The notes under the pieces: model-generated | Database searches by the model: none | What the model was told of the DNA's origin: nothing | The model's input: the letters and a program-made list of their open reading frames with translations, nothing else | In this document: one piece after another, positions 41,202 to 49,686 of the stretch | Numbering within the stretch: the first letter of the stretch is position 1 | Layout of the letters: every line of letters begins with the position of its first letter | Origin: Burkholderia contaminans | GTDB taxonomy: Bacteria > Pseudomonadota > Gammaproteobacteria > Burkholderiales > Burkholderiaceae | Reading direction: 5' to 3' | DNA: 64,000 nt | NCBI RefSeq assembly: GCF_029633825.1 | Contig: NZ_CP090640.1 | Coordinates: 1,736,001 to 1,800,000, forward strand | Translations under genes and position numbers: made by a program

Positions 41202-42122
41202 TCACGGCGCGACGAGATGGGCGACGCATGCGGAGATCGTATCGCGTACGCGCACGATCGCCGGGTCGCGCTGCGTGCTCGTGCGCCAGCCGATTTCGAC
41301 CGGGTAGTGCGGCAAGTCGACCGGGCATGCGAGCGCGCGCAGCGGGGTGGACTGCGCGATCGCGCGCGCCGCATGCGCGGGAATCGTCGCGATCGCATCG
41401 GAGCCGGCGAGCAGGTACGGCAATGCGGCGAAATGCGTGGTCGACGCCGCGACGCGCCGCTTGTGACCGAGCGTGGCCAGCGCCTCGTCGACGATTCCGA
41501 TCACGCCGCCCGACGATACGAGCAGGTGGTCGCGCCGCAGGAAATCGGCGAGCGTCAGCGTGCGCGGCGGCCGCTCGCGGGCGGCCGGGTCGATCAGGCA
41601 CGCATAGCCGCCCGTCGCGACCGCGCGTCGGCTGAGCCCGTTCGCCGAGAAACCGCCGGATGCGATGGCAAGGTCGACGCCATGGCGCAGCAGCGCGTCG
41701 CCGGCGATGCCGCTGTGCGTCTGGCGGAAGATCAGCCGGATGCCGGCGGCTTCCCGCGCGACGGCGTCGATCAGCGCGCGGCCGAGCGCGATCTCGAAGT
41801 CGTCCGACAGCCCGATCGAGATCGTGCGGCCGATGCGGTCGCCGCCGTCGGCCGCGATCGCGAGGCTTTCGCGGCAACGGTCGAGCGCGTCGGACAGGAT
41901 CGGCTTCAGTTCGTCCGCGCGCGGCGTCGGCGCGAGCCCGCGGCCGGTGCGCACGAACAGCGGATCGGCATAGATCACGCGCAGCCGCGCGAGCGCCGCG
42001 CTCACCGCCGACTGCGTGAGGCCGAGCCGCAGCGCCGCGCGACTCGCGCCGCCTTCCTCGTACAGCGCCTCGAACACCTTCAGCAGGTTCAGGTCGAGGC
42101 CGGCGATATCATCCACATTCAT
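41202..42122 (-). CDS. LysR-family regulator, NodD-like
   Basis: 306 residues. The start, LDLNLLKVFEALYEEGGASRAA, followed by LTQSAVSAALARLR, is the NodD/LinR-type LysR helix-turn-helix. The effector domain covers about 95-306. Divergent from a nitrilase with an 80-bp gap holding an ATC-N9-GAT palindrome, so it most probably controls the nitrilase and itself. Confidence 0.92.
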   Translation of the reverse strand: MNVDDIAGLDLNLLKVFEALYEEGGASRAALRLGLTQSAVSAALARLRVIYADPLFVRTGRGLAPTPRADELKPILSDALDRCRESLAIAADGGDRIGRTISIGLSDDFEIALGRALIDAVAREAAGIRLIFRQTHSGIAGDALLRHGVDLAIASGGFSANGLSRRAVATGGYACLIDPAARERPPRTLTLADFLRRDHLLVSSGGVIGIVDEALATLGHKRRVAASTTHFAALPYLLAGSDAIATIPAHAARAIAQSTPLRALACPVDLPHYPVEIGWRTSTQRDPAIVRVRDTISACVAHLVAP

Positions 42123-42127
42123 GACAC

Positions 42128-42168
42128 TTATCGTTCTATCGATTTGATCGATGACATCATATCGATAA
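42128..42168. promoter_or_regulatory. LysR (nod-box type) operator
   Basis: ATCGAT occurs at 42138-42143, 42147-42152 and 42161-42166. The first two form a 15-bp palindrome fitting ATC-N9-GAT, the core of NodD-type sites. TTATCG (42128-42133) and CGATAA (42163-42168) form an outer inverted repeat. The cluster starts six bases outside the lysR start codon. Confidence 0.65.
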
Positions 42169-42202
42169 AGATGGCGTTACCTCATTCACCGGAGACGCCT
42201 TC

Positions 42203-43126
42203 ATGTCCACGTCAGTCATCGCCGCACTGCAGATCGGCGCATCGCCCGCCGGCACGCGCGCCACGCTCGACTCGATCCTCGGCTACGAAACCGCGATCCG
42301 CGACAGCGGCGCGTCGCTCGTCGTGCTGCCCGAGGCCGTGCTCGGCGGCTATCCGAAAGGCGAGATCTTCGGCACGCGGCTCGGCTACCGGCTGCCCGAA
42401 GGCCGCGACGCGTACGCGCGCTATGCCGCGCAGGCGATCGACGTGCCGGGGCCCGAAACCGACGAGCTGGCCGCGCTGTCGCAGCGCACGGGCGCAAGCC
42501 TCGTGGTCGGCGTGATCGAGCGCGGCGGCAGCACGCTGTACTGCACGGCGCTGTTCTTCGATCCGCGCGACGGGCTCGTCGCGAAGCATCGCAAGCTGAT
42601 GCCGACCGGCACCGAGCGGCTGATCTGGGGGCAGGGCGACGGCTCGACGCTGCCCGTCGTCGACACGGCCGCGGGCCGCGCGGGCGCCGCGATCTGCTGG
42701 GAGAACCACATGCCGCTGCTGCGCTGCGCGATGTACGCGAAGGGCGTGCAGATCTGGTGCGCGCCGACCGTCGACGAGCGCGACGTCTGGCAGAGCTCGA
42801 TGCGGCATATCGCGCACGAGGGGCGCTGCTTCGTCGTCAGCGCGTGCCAGGTGCAGCCGTCGCCGCGTGCGCTCGGCATCGACGTGCCGGGCTGGGATCC
42901 GGAGCGGCCGCTGATCCGTGGCGGCAGCGTGATCGTCGGGCCGCTCGGCGACCTGCTGACGGAGCCGCTGATCGGCGAAGCCGGGCTCGTGACCGCGCGC
43001 ATCGATACCGATGAACTCGTGCGGGCGCGCTACGACTTCGACGTGGTCGGGCATTACGCGCGGCCCGACGTGTTCTCGCTGCACGTCGACGAGCGGCCGA
43101 AGCGGACGGTCGTGTTCGGCGGGTAG
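42203..43126 (+). CDS. Nitrilase / carbon-nitrogen hydrolase
   Basis: 307 residues. The catalytic triad is visible: Glu44 ([12 protein letters not shown]), Lys131 (KHRKLMPT) and Cys165 ([14 protein letters not shown]). The HRKLMPT and CWEN context is that of true nitrilases, converting nitriles to acids and ammonia, rather than amidases. Length is somewhat short of the 330-350 residues common in nitrilases. GGAG precedes the ATG. Probably induced through the divergent LysR. Confidence 0.92.
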   Translation: MSTSVIAALQIGASPAGTRATLDSILGYETAIRDSGASLVVLPEAVLGGYPKGEIFGTRLGYRLPEGRDAYARYAAQAIDVPGPETDELAALSQRTGASLVVGVIERGGSTLYCTALFFDPRDGLVAKHRKLMPTGTERLIWGQGDGSTLPVVDTAAGRAGAAICWENHMPLLRCAMYAKGVQIWCAPTVDERDVWQSSMRHIAHEGRCFVVSACQVQPSPRALGIDVPGWDPERPLIRGGSVIVGPLGDLLTEPLIGEAGLVTARIDTDELVRARYDFDVVGHYARPDVFSLHVDERPKRTVVFGG

Positions 43127-43174
43127 GGAGCGGAGGTGGGCCGGGCGCCGGGCGGCGGCCCGGAACAAGAGCGG

Positions 43175-43201
43175 CGACGGCGCGCAACGCGCGCGCCGTC
43201 G
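43175..43201. other. Perfect GC hairpin between convergent genes
   Basis: An 11-bp stem (CGACGGCGCGC, 43175-43185; GCGCGCCGTCG, 43191-43201) with a 5-base loop and no T-run. It lies in the short gap between the nitrilase and the WYL regulator and may limit read-through from both. Confidence 0.5.
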
Positions 43202-43208
43202 TGCCGCG

Positions 43209-43895
43209 TCAGCGCATCGGCGCTTCCGCGATTCGCATGTAGTCGGCGATTCGCCGTCCTTCCATGTCCGGAAACTGCTCGTGTACGAGGATGTCGCCCA
43301 TCCGCGCGATGTCGAAGGTGCGGAAATCCTCGCGCAGCTCGCACCACGCGCCGATCGTCCAGCGCCCGCCCCAGTAGACGAGCCCGAGCGGCCACACGCG
43401 GCGTTGCGAATGCGCGCCGAGCCGGTCGCGGTAGTCGAAGCTGACGACGTGGCGCGTATCGATGGCCTGGTGGATCGCGTCGACCTTCGCGCAAAACGTC
43501 TCGTCGATGTGGAACGACGGCGCGAACACGGGCAGGCGGTCGAGCGCCGTGCGCTTGTCGGCCGGCATTGCCGATGCGATCTTCGCGAGCGCCGAACGCG
43601 CACCGCTCGCGAAGCGCGCACCGCCCCAGGTTTCGAGCATGCGTGCGCCGGTGGCGAGCGCCGCGAGCTCCTCGGCCGTGAACGTGAGCGGCGGCAGGCT
43701 CGCGTTGCGGTTCAGCCGGTAGCCGATGCCGGCCTCGCCTTCGATCGGCACCCCTGACAGTTGCAGGTCGCGCACGTCGCGATAGACCGTGCGCGGCGAC
43801 ACCGACAGCCAGTCGGCCAGCTGCTGCGCGGTCGTGAGACGACGCCCGCGCAGCAGCTCGGCGATCTGGAACAGGCGGTCGGCACGGCGCGTCAT
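43209..43895 (-). CDS. YafY-family regulator with WYL domain
   Basis: 228 residues. A DeoR-like winged helix at 1-60 (RRLTTAQQLADWLSVSPRTV), then a linker, and a WYL ligand-sensing domain at about 130-205 (RHVVSFDYRDR, VWPLGLVYWGGRW). WYL regulators bind nucleotides or other small ligands. It follows the VOC gene after 73 bases on the same strand, so probably the two are one operon. Confidence 0.88.
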   Translation of the reverse strand: MTRRADRLFQIAELLRGRRLTTAQQLADWLSVSPRTVYRDVRDLQLSGVPIEGEAGIGYRLNRNASLPPLTFTAEELAALATGARMLETWGGARFASGARSALAKIASAMPADKRTALDRLPVFAPSFHIDETFCAKVDAIHQAIDTRHVVSFDYRDRLGAHSQRRVWPLGLVYWGGRWTIGAWCELREDFRTFDIARMGDILVHEQFPDMEGRRIADYMRIAEAPMR

Positions 43896-43968
43896 GACGG
43901 CACCTCGATTCCAACGGCAGTGGGGACCTCGCGATGATAGCGCCGCGCGCGCCCGACGGCCGTTGTGC

Positions 43969-44373
43969 TCAGTGGCATTTCGGCGCGTGCAGGCCGACGC
44001 GGTTGCCTTCGGTGTCGATCAGGTAGCCGACGTAGCCGTAGTTGTTCGGCAGCTCGACGACCGAGCCCTGCACGACGCCGCCCGCGCGCTTCGCACGTTC
44101 GAGCGCCGCGACGACCGATTCGCCGGCGTTCAGGTAGACGAGCACGCCGTTCGCGCTCGGTTTGATCTGCTGCGGATCGAACACGATGCTGCCGCCCGTG
44201 CTGGACGCGTCGCGGTCGAACGTGGCCATCGGCACGCCGCCGATGACTGCGCGCTCCAACGTGGTTTGCAGCACGGTTTCGTAGAAGCGGATCGCACGGT
44301 CGAAATCGAGGGACGGAATGTCGAACCACGCGATCGCGCGTTCCGGGGTGGCAGTGGCGGTTGCTGACGTCAT
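43969..44373 (-). CDS. VOC-family (glyoxalase/bleomycin-resistance) protein
   Basis: 134 residues, small enough for the paired beta-alpha-beta-beta-beta fold. AIAWFDIPSLDFDRAIRFYE at the start and YVGYLIDTEGNRVGLH at the end are the two conserved halves. Metal dependence and substrate are not readable. AAGGAG lies seven bases before the ATG. First gene of the VOC-WYL pair. Confidence 0.87.
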   Translation of the reverse strand: MTSATATATPERAIAWFDIPSLDFDRAIRFYETVLQTTLERAVIGGVPMATFDRDASSTGGSIVFDPQQIKPSANGVLVYLNAGESVVAALERAKRAGGVVQGSVVELPNNYGYVGYLIDTEGNRVGLHAPKCH

Positions 44374-44458
44374 GACGAGCTCCTTGTTGCGTTGTTATTC
44401 GGGTTCGGGAGTAAAACCAGCCTGCATTGCGCCGGGATTGCAGTGTGAGCGCGGGCTG

Positions 44459-44496
44459 CTGACACCGTATTGTCAGTAGAGTTGTCAGCCCTGACA
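44459..44496. promoter_or_regulatory. Double inverted repeat upstream of the VOC-WYL operon
   Basis: Four copies of one hexamer in alternating orientation: CTGACA (44459-44464), TGTCAG (44471-44476), TGTCAG (44483-44488), CTGACA (44491-44496). They lie 86-123 bp upstream of the VOC start. A likely operator, perhaps for the WYL protein. Confidence 0.6.
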
Positions 44497-44894
44497 TGGA
44501 TGGCGGCCGGGTTCGCGGCGAGCGCGTCGGGATGACGGTGATCCGGCGCGGGCCGACATCTCGGCGAAGCGGCCGAGACCGATTCGCCGCGCCGGCTGGG
44601 CGTCAGATGGCGCACGCGTTCAAGGAGGGGGAATCGCGCGTGATCGATCGGCTCGAGCCATACGACGGTGTCGTGAGGCTGGCCGTCACGCAAGACGGTC
44701 GTGTCCGGCTCGGGGATGAACCGGGGATGATTCGGGGGTGATTCGGAGATTCGCGGCGGCTGGCCGCCCGTGCGAACACGCCGGGAGAGGCTGCTCGAGA
44801 CGGGGGGCGTGCTTTCGTGCGCGCTGCCGAAGCACCGACGCGCGCCGGCAGCATGCGCGGGCGCCGCGCCGGCGGCCCCGCGCGACGGTGAGGC
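44497..44894. other. Intergenic region without a supported gene
   Basis: No gene I can support. An 81-codon open frame beginning at 44496 has no recognisable family and an Arg-rich composition typical of chance frames in GC-rich DNA. A short degenerate direct repeat (units like GGGGATGATTC) lies at about 44710-44750. Confidence 0.4.
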
Positions 44895-46196
44895 TTACGC
44901 GTCGCCTTCCGGCGTGGCCGGGCGCGCCTTCACGCTGCCGGCGATCAGGTCGAAGCGGAACAGCCGGCATTCGAGCGCGCCGTTGAACAGCGGCGTCTTC
45001 GCCGATTCGCGCAGCCGCAGCTGGCCCGGCAGCGAACGGTCGGACGTCAGCAGGAACGCCTGCCAGCCCGTGAAGCGCTGCTTCAGCGCATCGCCGAGCG
45101 CGTTGAAGAACTCGCTGTCGGGTGCGTCGGTGTGGGTACGGCGGAATGCGTCGTCGTTGCCGCGGTTGCGGCCCGTCTCGCGCACCTCGCCGCGCGCGCT
45201 GCGGCCGCGCACTTCGATCCGCTCGCCGTACGGCGGGTTCGCGAGGATGATGCCCGGGCCGTCGCACGGCGGCGTCATCCCGCGCGCGTCGACCTGCTTG
45301 AGCCATACCGACGGCACGCCTGCACGCTCGAGGTTCGCGCGCGCCTTCTCGAGCATGTCGCCGGAGATGTCGCTGCCGTACACGCCGAGCGCTTCGCCGC
45401 GTTTGCCGCGCGCCGCGCGCTTCGCGTCCAGCGCGGGGACCTTCAGCCCTTGCCACGCGGTGATGTCGTACTGCTTGAGTTTCTCGAAGCCGAACCGGCG
45501 CTCGACGCCCGGCGCGACGCCGAGCGCGATCTGCGCGGCTTCCGCGAGGAACGTGCCGCTGCCGCACATCGGGTCGTACAGCGCGGTGCCGGGCGTCCAG
45601 CCCGTCAGGCGGAGGATGCCGGCCGCGAGGTTTTCGCGCAGCGGCGCCGCGCCCTTGTCGAGACGCCAGCCGCGCTTGAACAGCGGCTCGCCCGACGTGT
45701 CGAGGTACAGCGTGCACTCGCCCGCCGTCAGGAAGGCGAACACGCGCACGTCCGGCGCACCGGTGTCGATGCTCGGGCGCGCGCCGGTCTTGTCGCGCAT
45801 CCGGTCGCAGATCGCGTCCTTCACGCGCAACGTCGCGAATTCGAGGCTCTTCAGCGGGGACTTGATCGCGGTGATGTCGACGCGCAGCGTCTGCGTCGCC
45901 GCGAACCAGCGCTCCCACGGCTGCTCGAGCGCGAGCGCGTAGACGTCCTGCTCGTTGCGGTACGCGCGGTGCGCGATCTTCAGCAGGACCCGGCTCGCGA
46001 TCCGCGAATGGAGGTTCGCGGCCATGCCGGCGGCCCAGCCGCCGCTGAAGTGGACGCCGCCCGGCACCTGCGCGCCCGCGGTGAACGGCGCGCCGTTCAG
46101 ATGGCGGCCGGCGATTTCGGCCAGCTCGGCGGCAAGCGCCGCTTCGAGGCCGCGCGGGCAGGGAGCGAAGAATTCGTACAGGGTGGGCGAGGACAT
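44895..46196 (-). CDS. THUMP-domain class I SAM-dependent RNA methyltransferase (RlmL-type)
   Basis: 433 residues. The N-terminus (YEFFAPCPRGLEAALAAEL) is the ferredoxin-like region leading into a THUMP RNA-binding domain (about 50-160). The Rossmann methyltransferase domain follows with DPMCGSGTFLAEA and the catalytic ANPPYGERI motif, typical of N2-guanine methylation. It corresponds to the RlmL half of E. coli RlmKL, which makes m2G2445 in 23S rRNA; the exact target is inferred. No RlmK half is attached. Confidence 0.88.
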   Translation of the reverse strand: MSSPTLYEFFAPCPRGLEAALAAELAEIAGRHLNGAPFTAGAQVPGGVHFSGGWAAGMAANLHSRIASRVLLKIAHRAYRNEQDVYALALEQPWERWFAATQTLRVDITAIKSPLKSLEFATLRVKDAICDRMRDKTGARPSIDTGAPDVRVFAFLTAGECTLYLDTSGEPLFKRGWRLDKGAAPLRENLAAGILRLTGWTPGTALYDPMCGSGTFLAEAAQIALGVAPGVERRFGFEKLKQYDITAWQGLKVPALDAKRAARGKRGEALGVYGSDISGDMLEKARANLERAGVPSVWLKQVDARGMTPPCDGPGIILANPPYGERIEVRGRSARGEVRETGRNRGNDDAFRRTHTDAPDSEFFNALGDALKQRFTGWQAFLLTSDRSLPGQLRLRESAKTPLFNGALECRLFRFDLIAGSVKARPATPEGDA

Positions 46197-46361
46197 AAGG
46201 CGGGTGAGGACGTGCAAAAGTCCACTATTGTACGCGGCGCGGGCGGCCGGGGCCGGCGTTGCGTCGCGTTTCGGTGCTGCGGCGCGGGGCGGGACGCCGC
46301 ACAGGCGTGCCAGCAGGCCGCGCGGCGGTGCCCGGGCGGGCACCGCCATGCCGCTGCGGGC

Positions 46362-48485
46362 TCAGTGTGAGCCCGGCTGGCCGGCGCGCGCGGCCTGGCC
46401 GCTGCCCGGCCAGAACAGCGCGAGCGGATTCGACAGCACCGTCCGGACGATCGCGGCGACGAGCGCGCGCACCTTGGTGCGGCGCAGGCTGCGCGAGCGC
46501 ACGGCCATCGTGAACGCGAGCGCGAAGCTCACGAGCACGTTGAGGATCGCCATGCTGAGCACGCCGGCGCAGGCCCACCACAGCTCGGGTGTGCCGAGCG
46601 CACCCTTGCCCAGCACGCCGAGCGCGATGCCGATCGAGCCGGCCGACAGCGTCACGTGCCGCACCTCGAACGGGAACAAGATCACGGTGACGATCGCCGG
46701 AACGAGGCCGAGCATCAGGCCGAGCCCGACGTTCGCGACCACGCCGGCCACGTTCGACCGGCAGAAGTGCGCGAGCTTCGCGGCACCGGCCTTGCCGAGC
46801 GTGAGGCGCAGCCGGCGGTTGTACGTGAGCGCGTCGCCGACCCGGTGCAGCACGAACCAGTTGTCGGCCCAGCCGGCGAGCAGGCTCGACGCCCACAGCA
46901 GCACGCCGGTCAGCGCCGCGTAGAGCGGCGTCGGGCCGAGCAGCGAGAACGAGTGCAGCGTCGCATGCGCCTTCTCCGGCGAGATCAGGTTCGCGTGCAG
47001 CAGGTTGCCGGCGAACAGCTGCACCAGCAGGCACACGGGCAGCACGACGAGCACGTTGCCGGAAATCGCGGCGGCCTGCGTGCGGATCAGCGCGATCACC
47101 GACGCGACGAACGCCTTCACGCCTTCCTCGTTGCCGGTGTCGTCGAGCTCGCGCGCGAGGGTCGGCGCGGTCATCGCGGGCTGCTTGGTCGCGAGCGTGA
47201 AATGCAGGAAGTGCATCAGCATGAAGCTGGCCGCGTAGTTGACGCCCGCAAGCAGCCCTTCGAGCATCGACTGCAGGTGCGCGCCCGTGATCGCGAACTT
47301 CACGCACACGGTCACGACGGTGACGAGGCCGCCGCCCGCGGCCATCCGCAGCATCTTCAGGTACTCGGCGCGACCGCGCGAGATGTAGTGCTCGCCGGTG
47401 TCCGCGTTGGTCTCGACGAGCTTGCGCGCGAACAGCGAGAAGTTGCTGCGCACGAGGTGCGACACGCTCTGGCTGTTGTGGTTCGCGTCGACGAGCTCGG
47501 CCGTCAGGTGCGCCATGCCGTGCAGGTCGTCGCGCGCCATCCACGCGTTCAGCAGCATCTCGGCGCGCACGATGCGCATGCGCATCCGTTCGACCTGGAA
47601 CACGATGTCGACCGATACGCCGTTGCGGTACAGGTGCGAGAACACGTCGTCGACGGCGATCCGGCATTCGTCGAGCAGCACGCGCAGGTAGTTCACTTCG
47701 TGCAGCAATTTGCTCGGGTCGCCGCCGTCCTCGACGGCCGCATGCGCGGTCTCGACCGCGAGCATCGCACGCGTGAGGCGGTAGAACGGCTGCGTTTCGA
47801 GCGGCTTGCGTGCATCGTCGTCGGACAGCCGGCTGCGCACCGTCTGCGACAGGCCGGTCGAGCTGATCTGGCAGGTCAGATTGTGCAGCGCGGCCAGCAG
47901 GTCGCGCGAGAACGAGCCCGGCTCGTGGCGCTCTTCGTCGGTGACGTCGAACGAGAGCAGTTCGGCGAGGCGCGTGAGGAGATCGTCGGGCAACGCGTCG
48001 ATCCATTGCGCGTCTTCCGGCGTCGGGAACATCAGCGTGAAGAGCGCCGACAGCTCGCGGCGGTTCGGCGCGGGCGGGATCAGCGACGAGTCGATCCGCT
48101 CGAACAGCGCGCCGAAGAACCCCGAGTGCACGGGCATGCCGGCGTCGCACAGCAACGAAATGCCGTCGCACTCGCGCAGGATGCCGCGCAGGATGCGCGC
48201 GGCGTGGGTTTTCCACGCGGGATTGCGATCGAGCACGTGGAACAGGTAGCGCAACCGCGCATGGGCCGGATACGCGCGCGCATCGGCGTCGCGATCGGCC
48301 GGCGCGTCGTGCGCGGCCTGCATCGTGCCGGTGCGGCGCAGCCAGTGCGCGAGCTCGATCAGCCATTCGCTGCGCTCGGCGTACGACGCATCGGCGTCGG
48401 CATGCGCGAGCAGCGCATCGAGCTGGTGACCGGCATTGCGCGACGCGCGCCACTTCTTGATCAGGGTCGTCAGGGAACGAAACAT
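46362..48485 (-). CDS. Gcr-type 'site-specific recombinase' family membrane protein (PF10136)
   Basis: 707 residues. The first ~380 residues are soluble and helical. The C-terminal half has about six hydrophobic segments (for example GNVLVVLPVCLLVQLFAGN, VGLGLMLGLVPAIVTVILFP and AILNVLVSFALAFTM). It matches proteins named after gonococcal Gcr. I see no tyrosine or serine recombinase motif, and the membrane segments argue against a nuclear-acid enzyme in the usual sense. The start is MFRSLTT at 48485. Function uncertain. Confidence 0.78.
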   Translation of the reverse strand: MFRSLTTLIKKWRASRNAGHQLDALLAHADADASYAERSEWLIELAHWLRRTGTMQAAHDAPADRDADARAYPAHARLRYLFHVLDRNPAWKTHAARILRGILRECDGISLLCDAGMPVHSGFFGALFERIDSSLIPPAPNRRELSALFTLMFPTPEDAQWIDALPDDLLTRLAELLSFDVTDEERHEPGSFSRDLLAALHNLTCQISSTGLSQTVRSRLSDDDARKPLETQPFYRLTRAMLAVETAHAAVEDGGDPSKLLHEVNYLRVLLDECRIAVDDVFSHLYRNGVSVDIVFQVERMRMRIVRAEMLLNAWMARDDLHGMAHLTAELVDANHNSQSVSHLVRSNFSLFARKLVETNADTGEHYISRGRAEYLKMLRMAAGGGLVTVVTVCVKFAITGAHLQSMLEGLLAGVNYAASFMLMHFLHFTLATKQPAMTAPTLARELDDTGNEEGVKAFVASVIALIRTQAAAISGNVLVVLPVCLLVQLFAGNLLHANLISPEKAHATLHSFSLLGPTPLYAALTGVLLWASSLLAGWADNWFVLHRVGDALTYNRRLRLTLGKAGAAKLAHFCRSNVAGVVANVGLGLMLGLVPAIVTVILFPFEVRHVTLSAGSIGIALGVLGKGALGTPELWWACAGVLSMAILNVLVSFALAFTMAVRSRSLRRTKVRALVAAIVRTVLSNPLALFWPGSGQAARAGQPGSH

Positions 48486-48957
48486 AAACGGAATAGCGAA
48501 AGCCCTCGGCGGGCGGGTTCGGGATGCCGGCCGGGGAAACGGCGCGGCGCCGGGGAGAACGGGTGAGACGGGGCCGGTTGCCGGACGATGCGCGGCGACC
48601 CGCGATGCGGCTGCCCCGCTGCGGTGCACGCCGATCGCGTGCGGGCGCCGGGAGGCACGGCAGTCGGGCCGAACGCGGCCCGGCGGCGCTGGCCGGCGCG
48701 CACGACGAACGGCGCGAGCCGGAAAGTGCGTAGGATCGTCAATCGGGCCGGAAAACGCAAGCCGACCGTATGGCATGGCGCCGGTTCCGGCCGACTTTGA
48801 CAAACAATGCAAAGCGGCCTTTTGGCCGATGAGCGTGATGGGGGCGGGCGGCGCCGCAACGCCGGCGGCGGCCAGCGCGTTGGCGACGGTCCCGGTCACG
48901 CCGCCCGAAACCGCGCCGGCGAGCCTGCCGCCGAGTGCTCGCCTTCGCCCTGCCTGC
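48486..48957. other. Intergenic region
   Basis: 472 bp between the Gcr-like gene and pqiC. Only a short hairpin (CGGCC-TTTT-GGCCG, 48815-48828) and TTGACA on the plus strand (48796-48801) stand out. No gene is supported. Confidence 0.4.
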
Positions 48958-49686
48958 TTACGCGCCGGACTTGCCCGTTGCGCCGGCGTCGCCGCCGGAG
49001 GTCGGGTTGGCCGGGCACGGCACGACCGGCGCGGTGGCCGTCCTGCTGCCGGCAGCGGGCGCCGTGGCAGCCGCAGTGCCGCGTCGCGCGGCCATCGCGC
49101 GCACGCCGGCCGCGGCTTGCGTGGCAATCACGTCGAGCGCGCGCCGGTGGCCGGCGACGAGCGCGTCGTAGCCGTCGGCAACGGGTTCCGCGACACTCGT
49201 GCGGCACGTCATCACGGCCTGCGTGGCGAGCGAGCGCACGCTCCACACGGCGTCGACCGCCGCGCGCCTGGCCGGCCACGATTCGAAACGCTGCACGTTC
49301 ACGCTGATGCGATACACGGGCACGCCGGGCGGGTACGCGGAATTCGCGACGTCGATCGTGCCGAGCTGCGCGGCGAGATCGTCCGACAGCGCACGGCGGA
49401 TCTCGTCGGCGGGCGGCGACGCCCAGCGTTCCTGCTCGAGCACGTCGACCTGCGCGGCGTTCTTCTGCACGACCAGCTGGCTCTTCGCGACCTGCTCGGG
49501 CACGCTGACCGCCGGCACCTCGATCAGGAATGCCGGGTTGGCCGGCGCGGTACGCAGCGGCGTCGCGGCGTCGGCCGGGCTGAGCGTGTAGAACCGCGCG
49601 GGCGGCGAGCTGCACGCGGTGAGCGCGAGGGCGGCGATAGCCGCCGCCGCGCCGCTCGCGAAACCGTTCACGCGTGTCGTCGTCAT
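48958..49686 (-). CDS. pqiC: PqiC-like outer-membrane lipoprotein
   Basis: 242 residues. A lipoprotein signal with LTAC is near 22-25, then the ABC-type transport auxiliary domain (PPARFYTLSP at its start). In E. coli PqiC anchors the PqiB tunnel at the outer membrane. The C-terminal ~45 residues are low-complexity Ala/Gly/Thr. It overlaps pqiB by four bases. Confidence 0.88.
   Translation of the reverse strand: MTTTRVNGFASGAAAAIAALALTACSSPPARFYTLSPADAATPLRTAPANPAFLIEVPAVSVPEQVAKSQLVVQKNAAQVDVLEQERWASPPADEIRRALSDDLAAQLGTIDVANSAYPPGVPVYRISVNVQRFESWPARRAAVDAVWSVRSLATQAVMTCRTSVAEPVADGYDALVAGHRRALDVIATQAAAGVRAMAARRGTAAATAPAAGSRTATAPVVPCPANPTSGGDAGATGKSGA

Noticed and set aside
44496..44741. A possible 81-residue gene in the gap before the RNA methyltransferase
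   Set aside because: No family resemblance, no ribosome site, biased residue content; it also starts inside the putative operator repeats.
46362..48485. Evidence for an integrated mobile element, suggested by a 'recombinase' gene
   Set aside because: The protein is a Gcr-type membrane protein; there are no flanking repeats, tRNA target or cargo genes, and the surroundings are conserved core genes.
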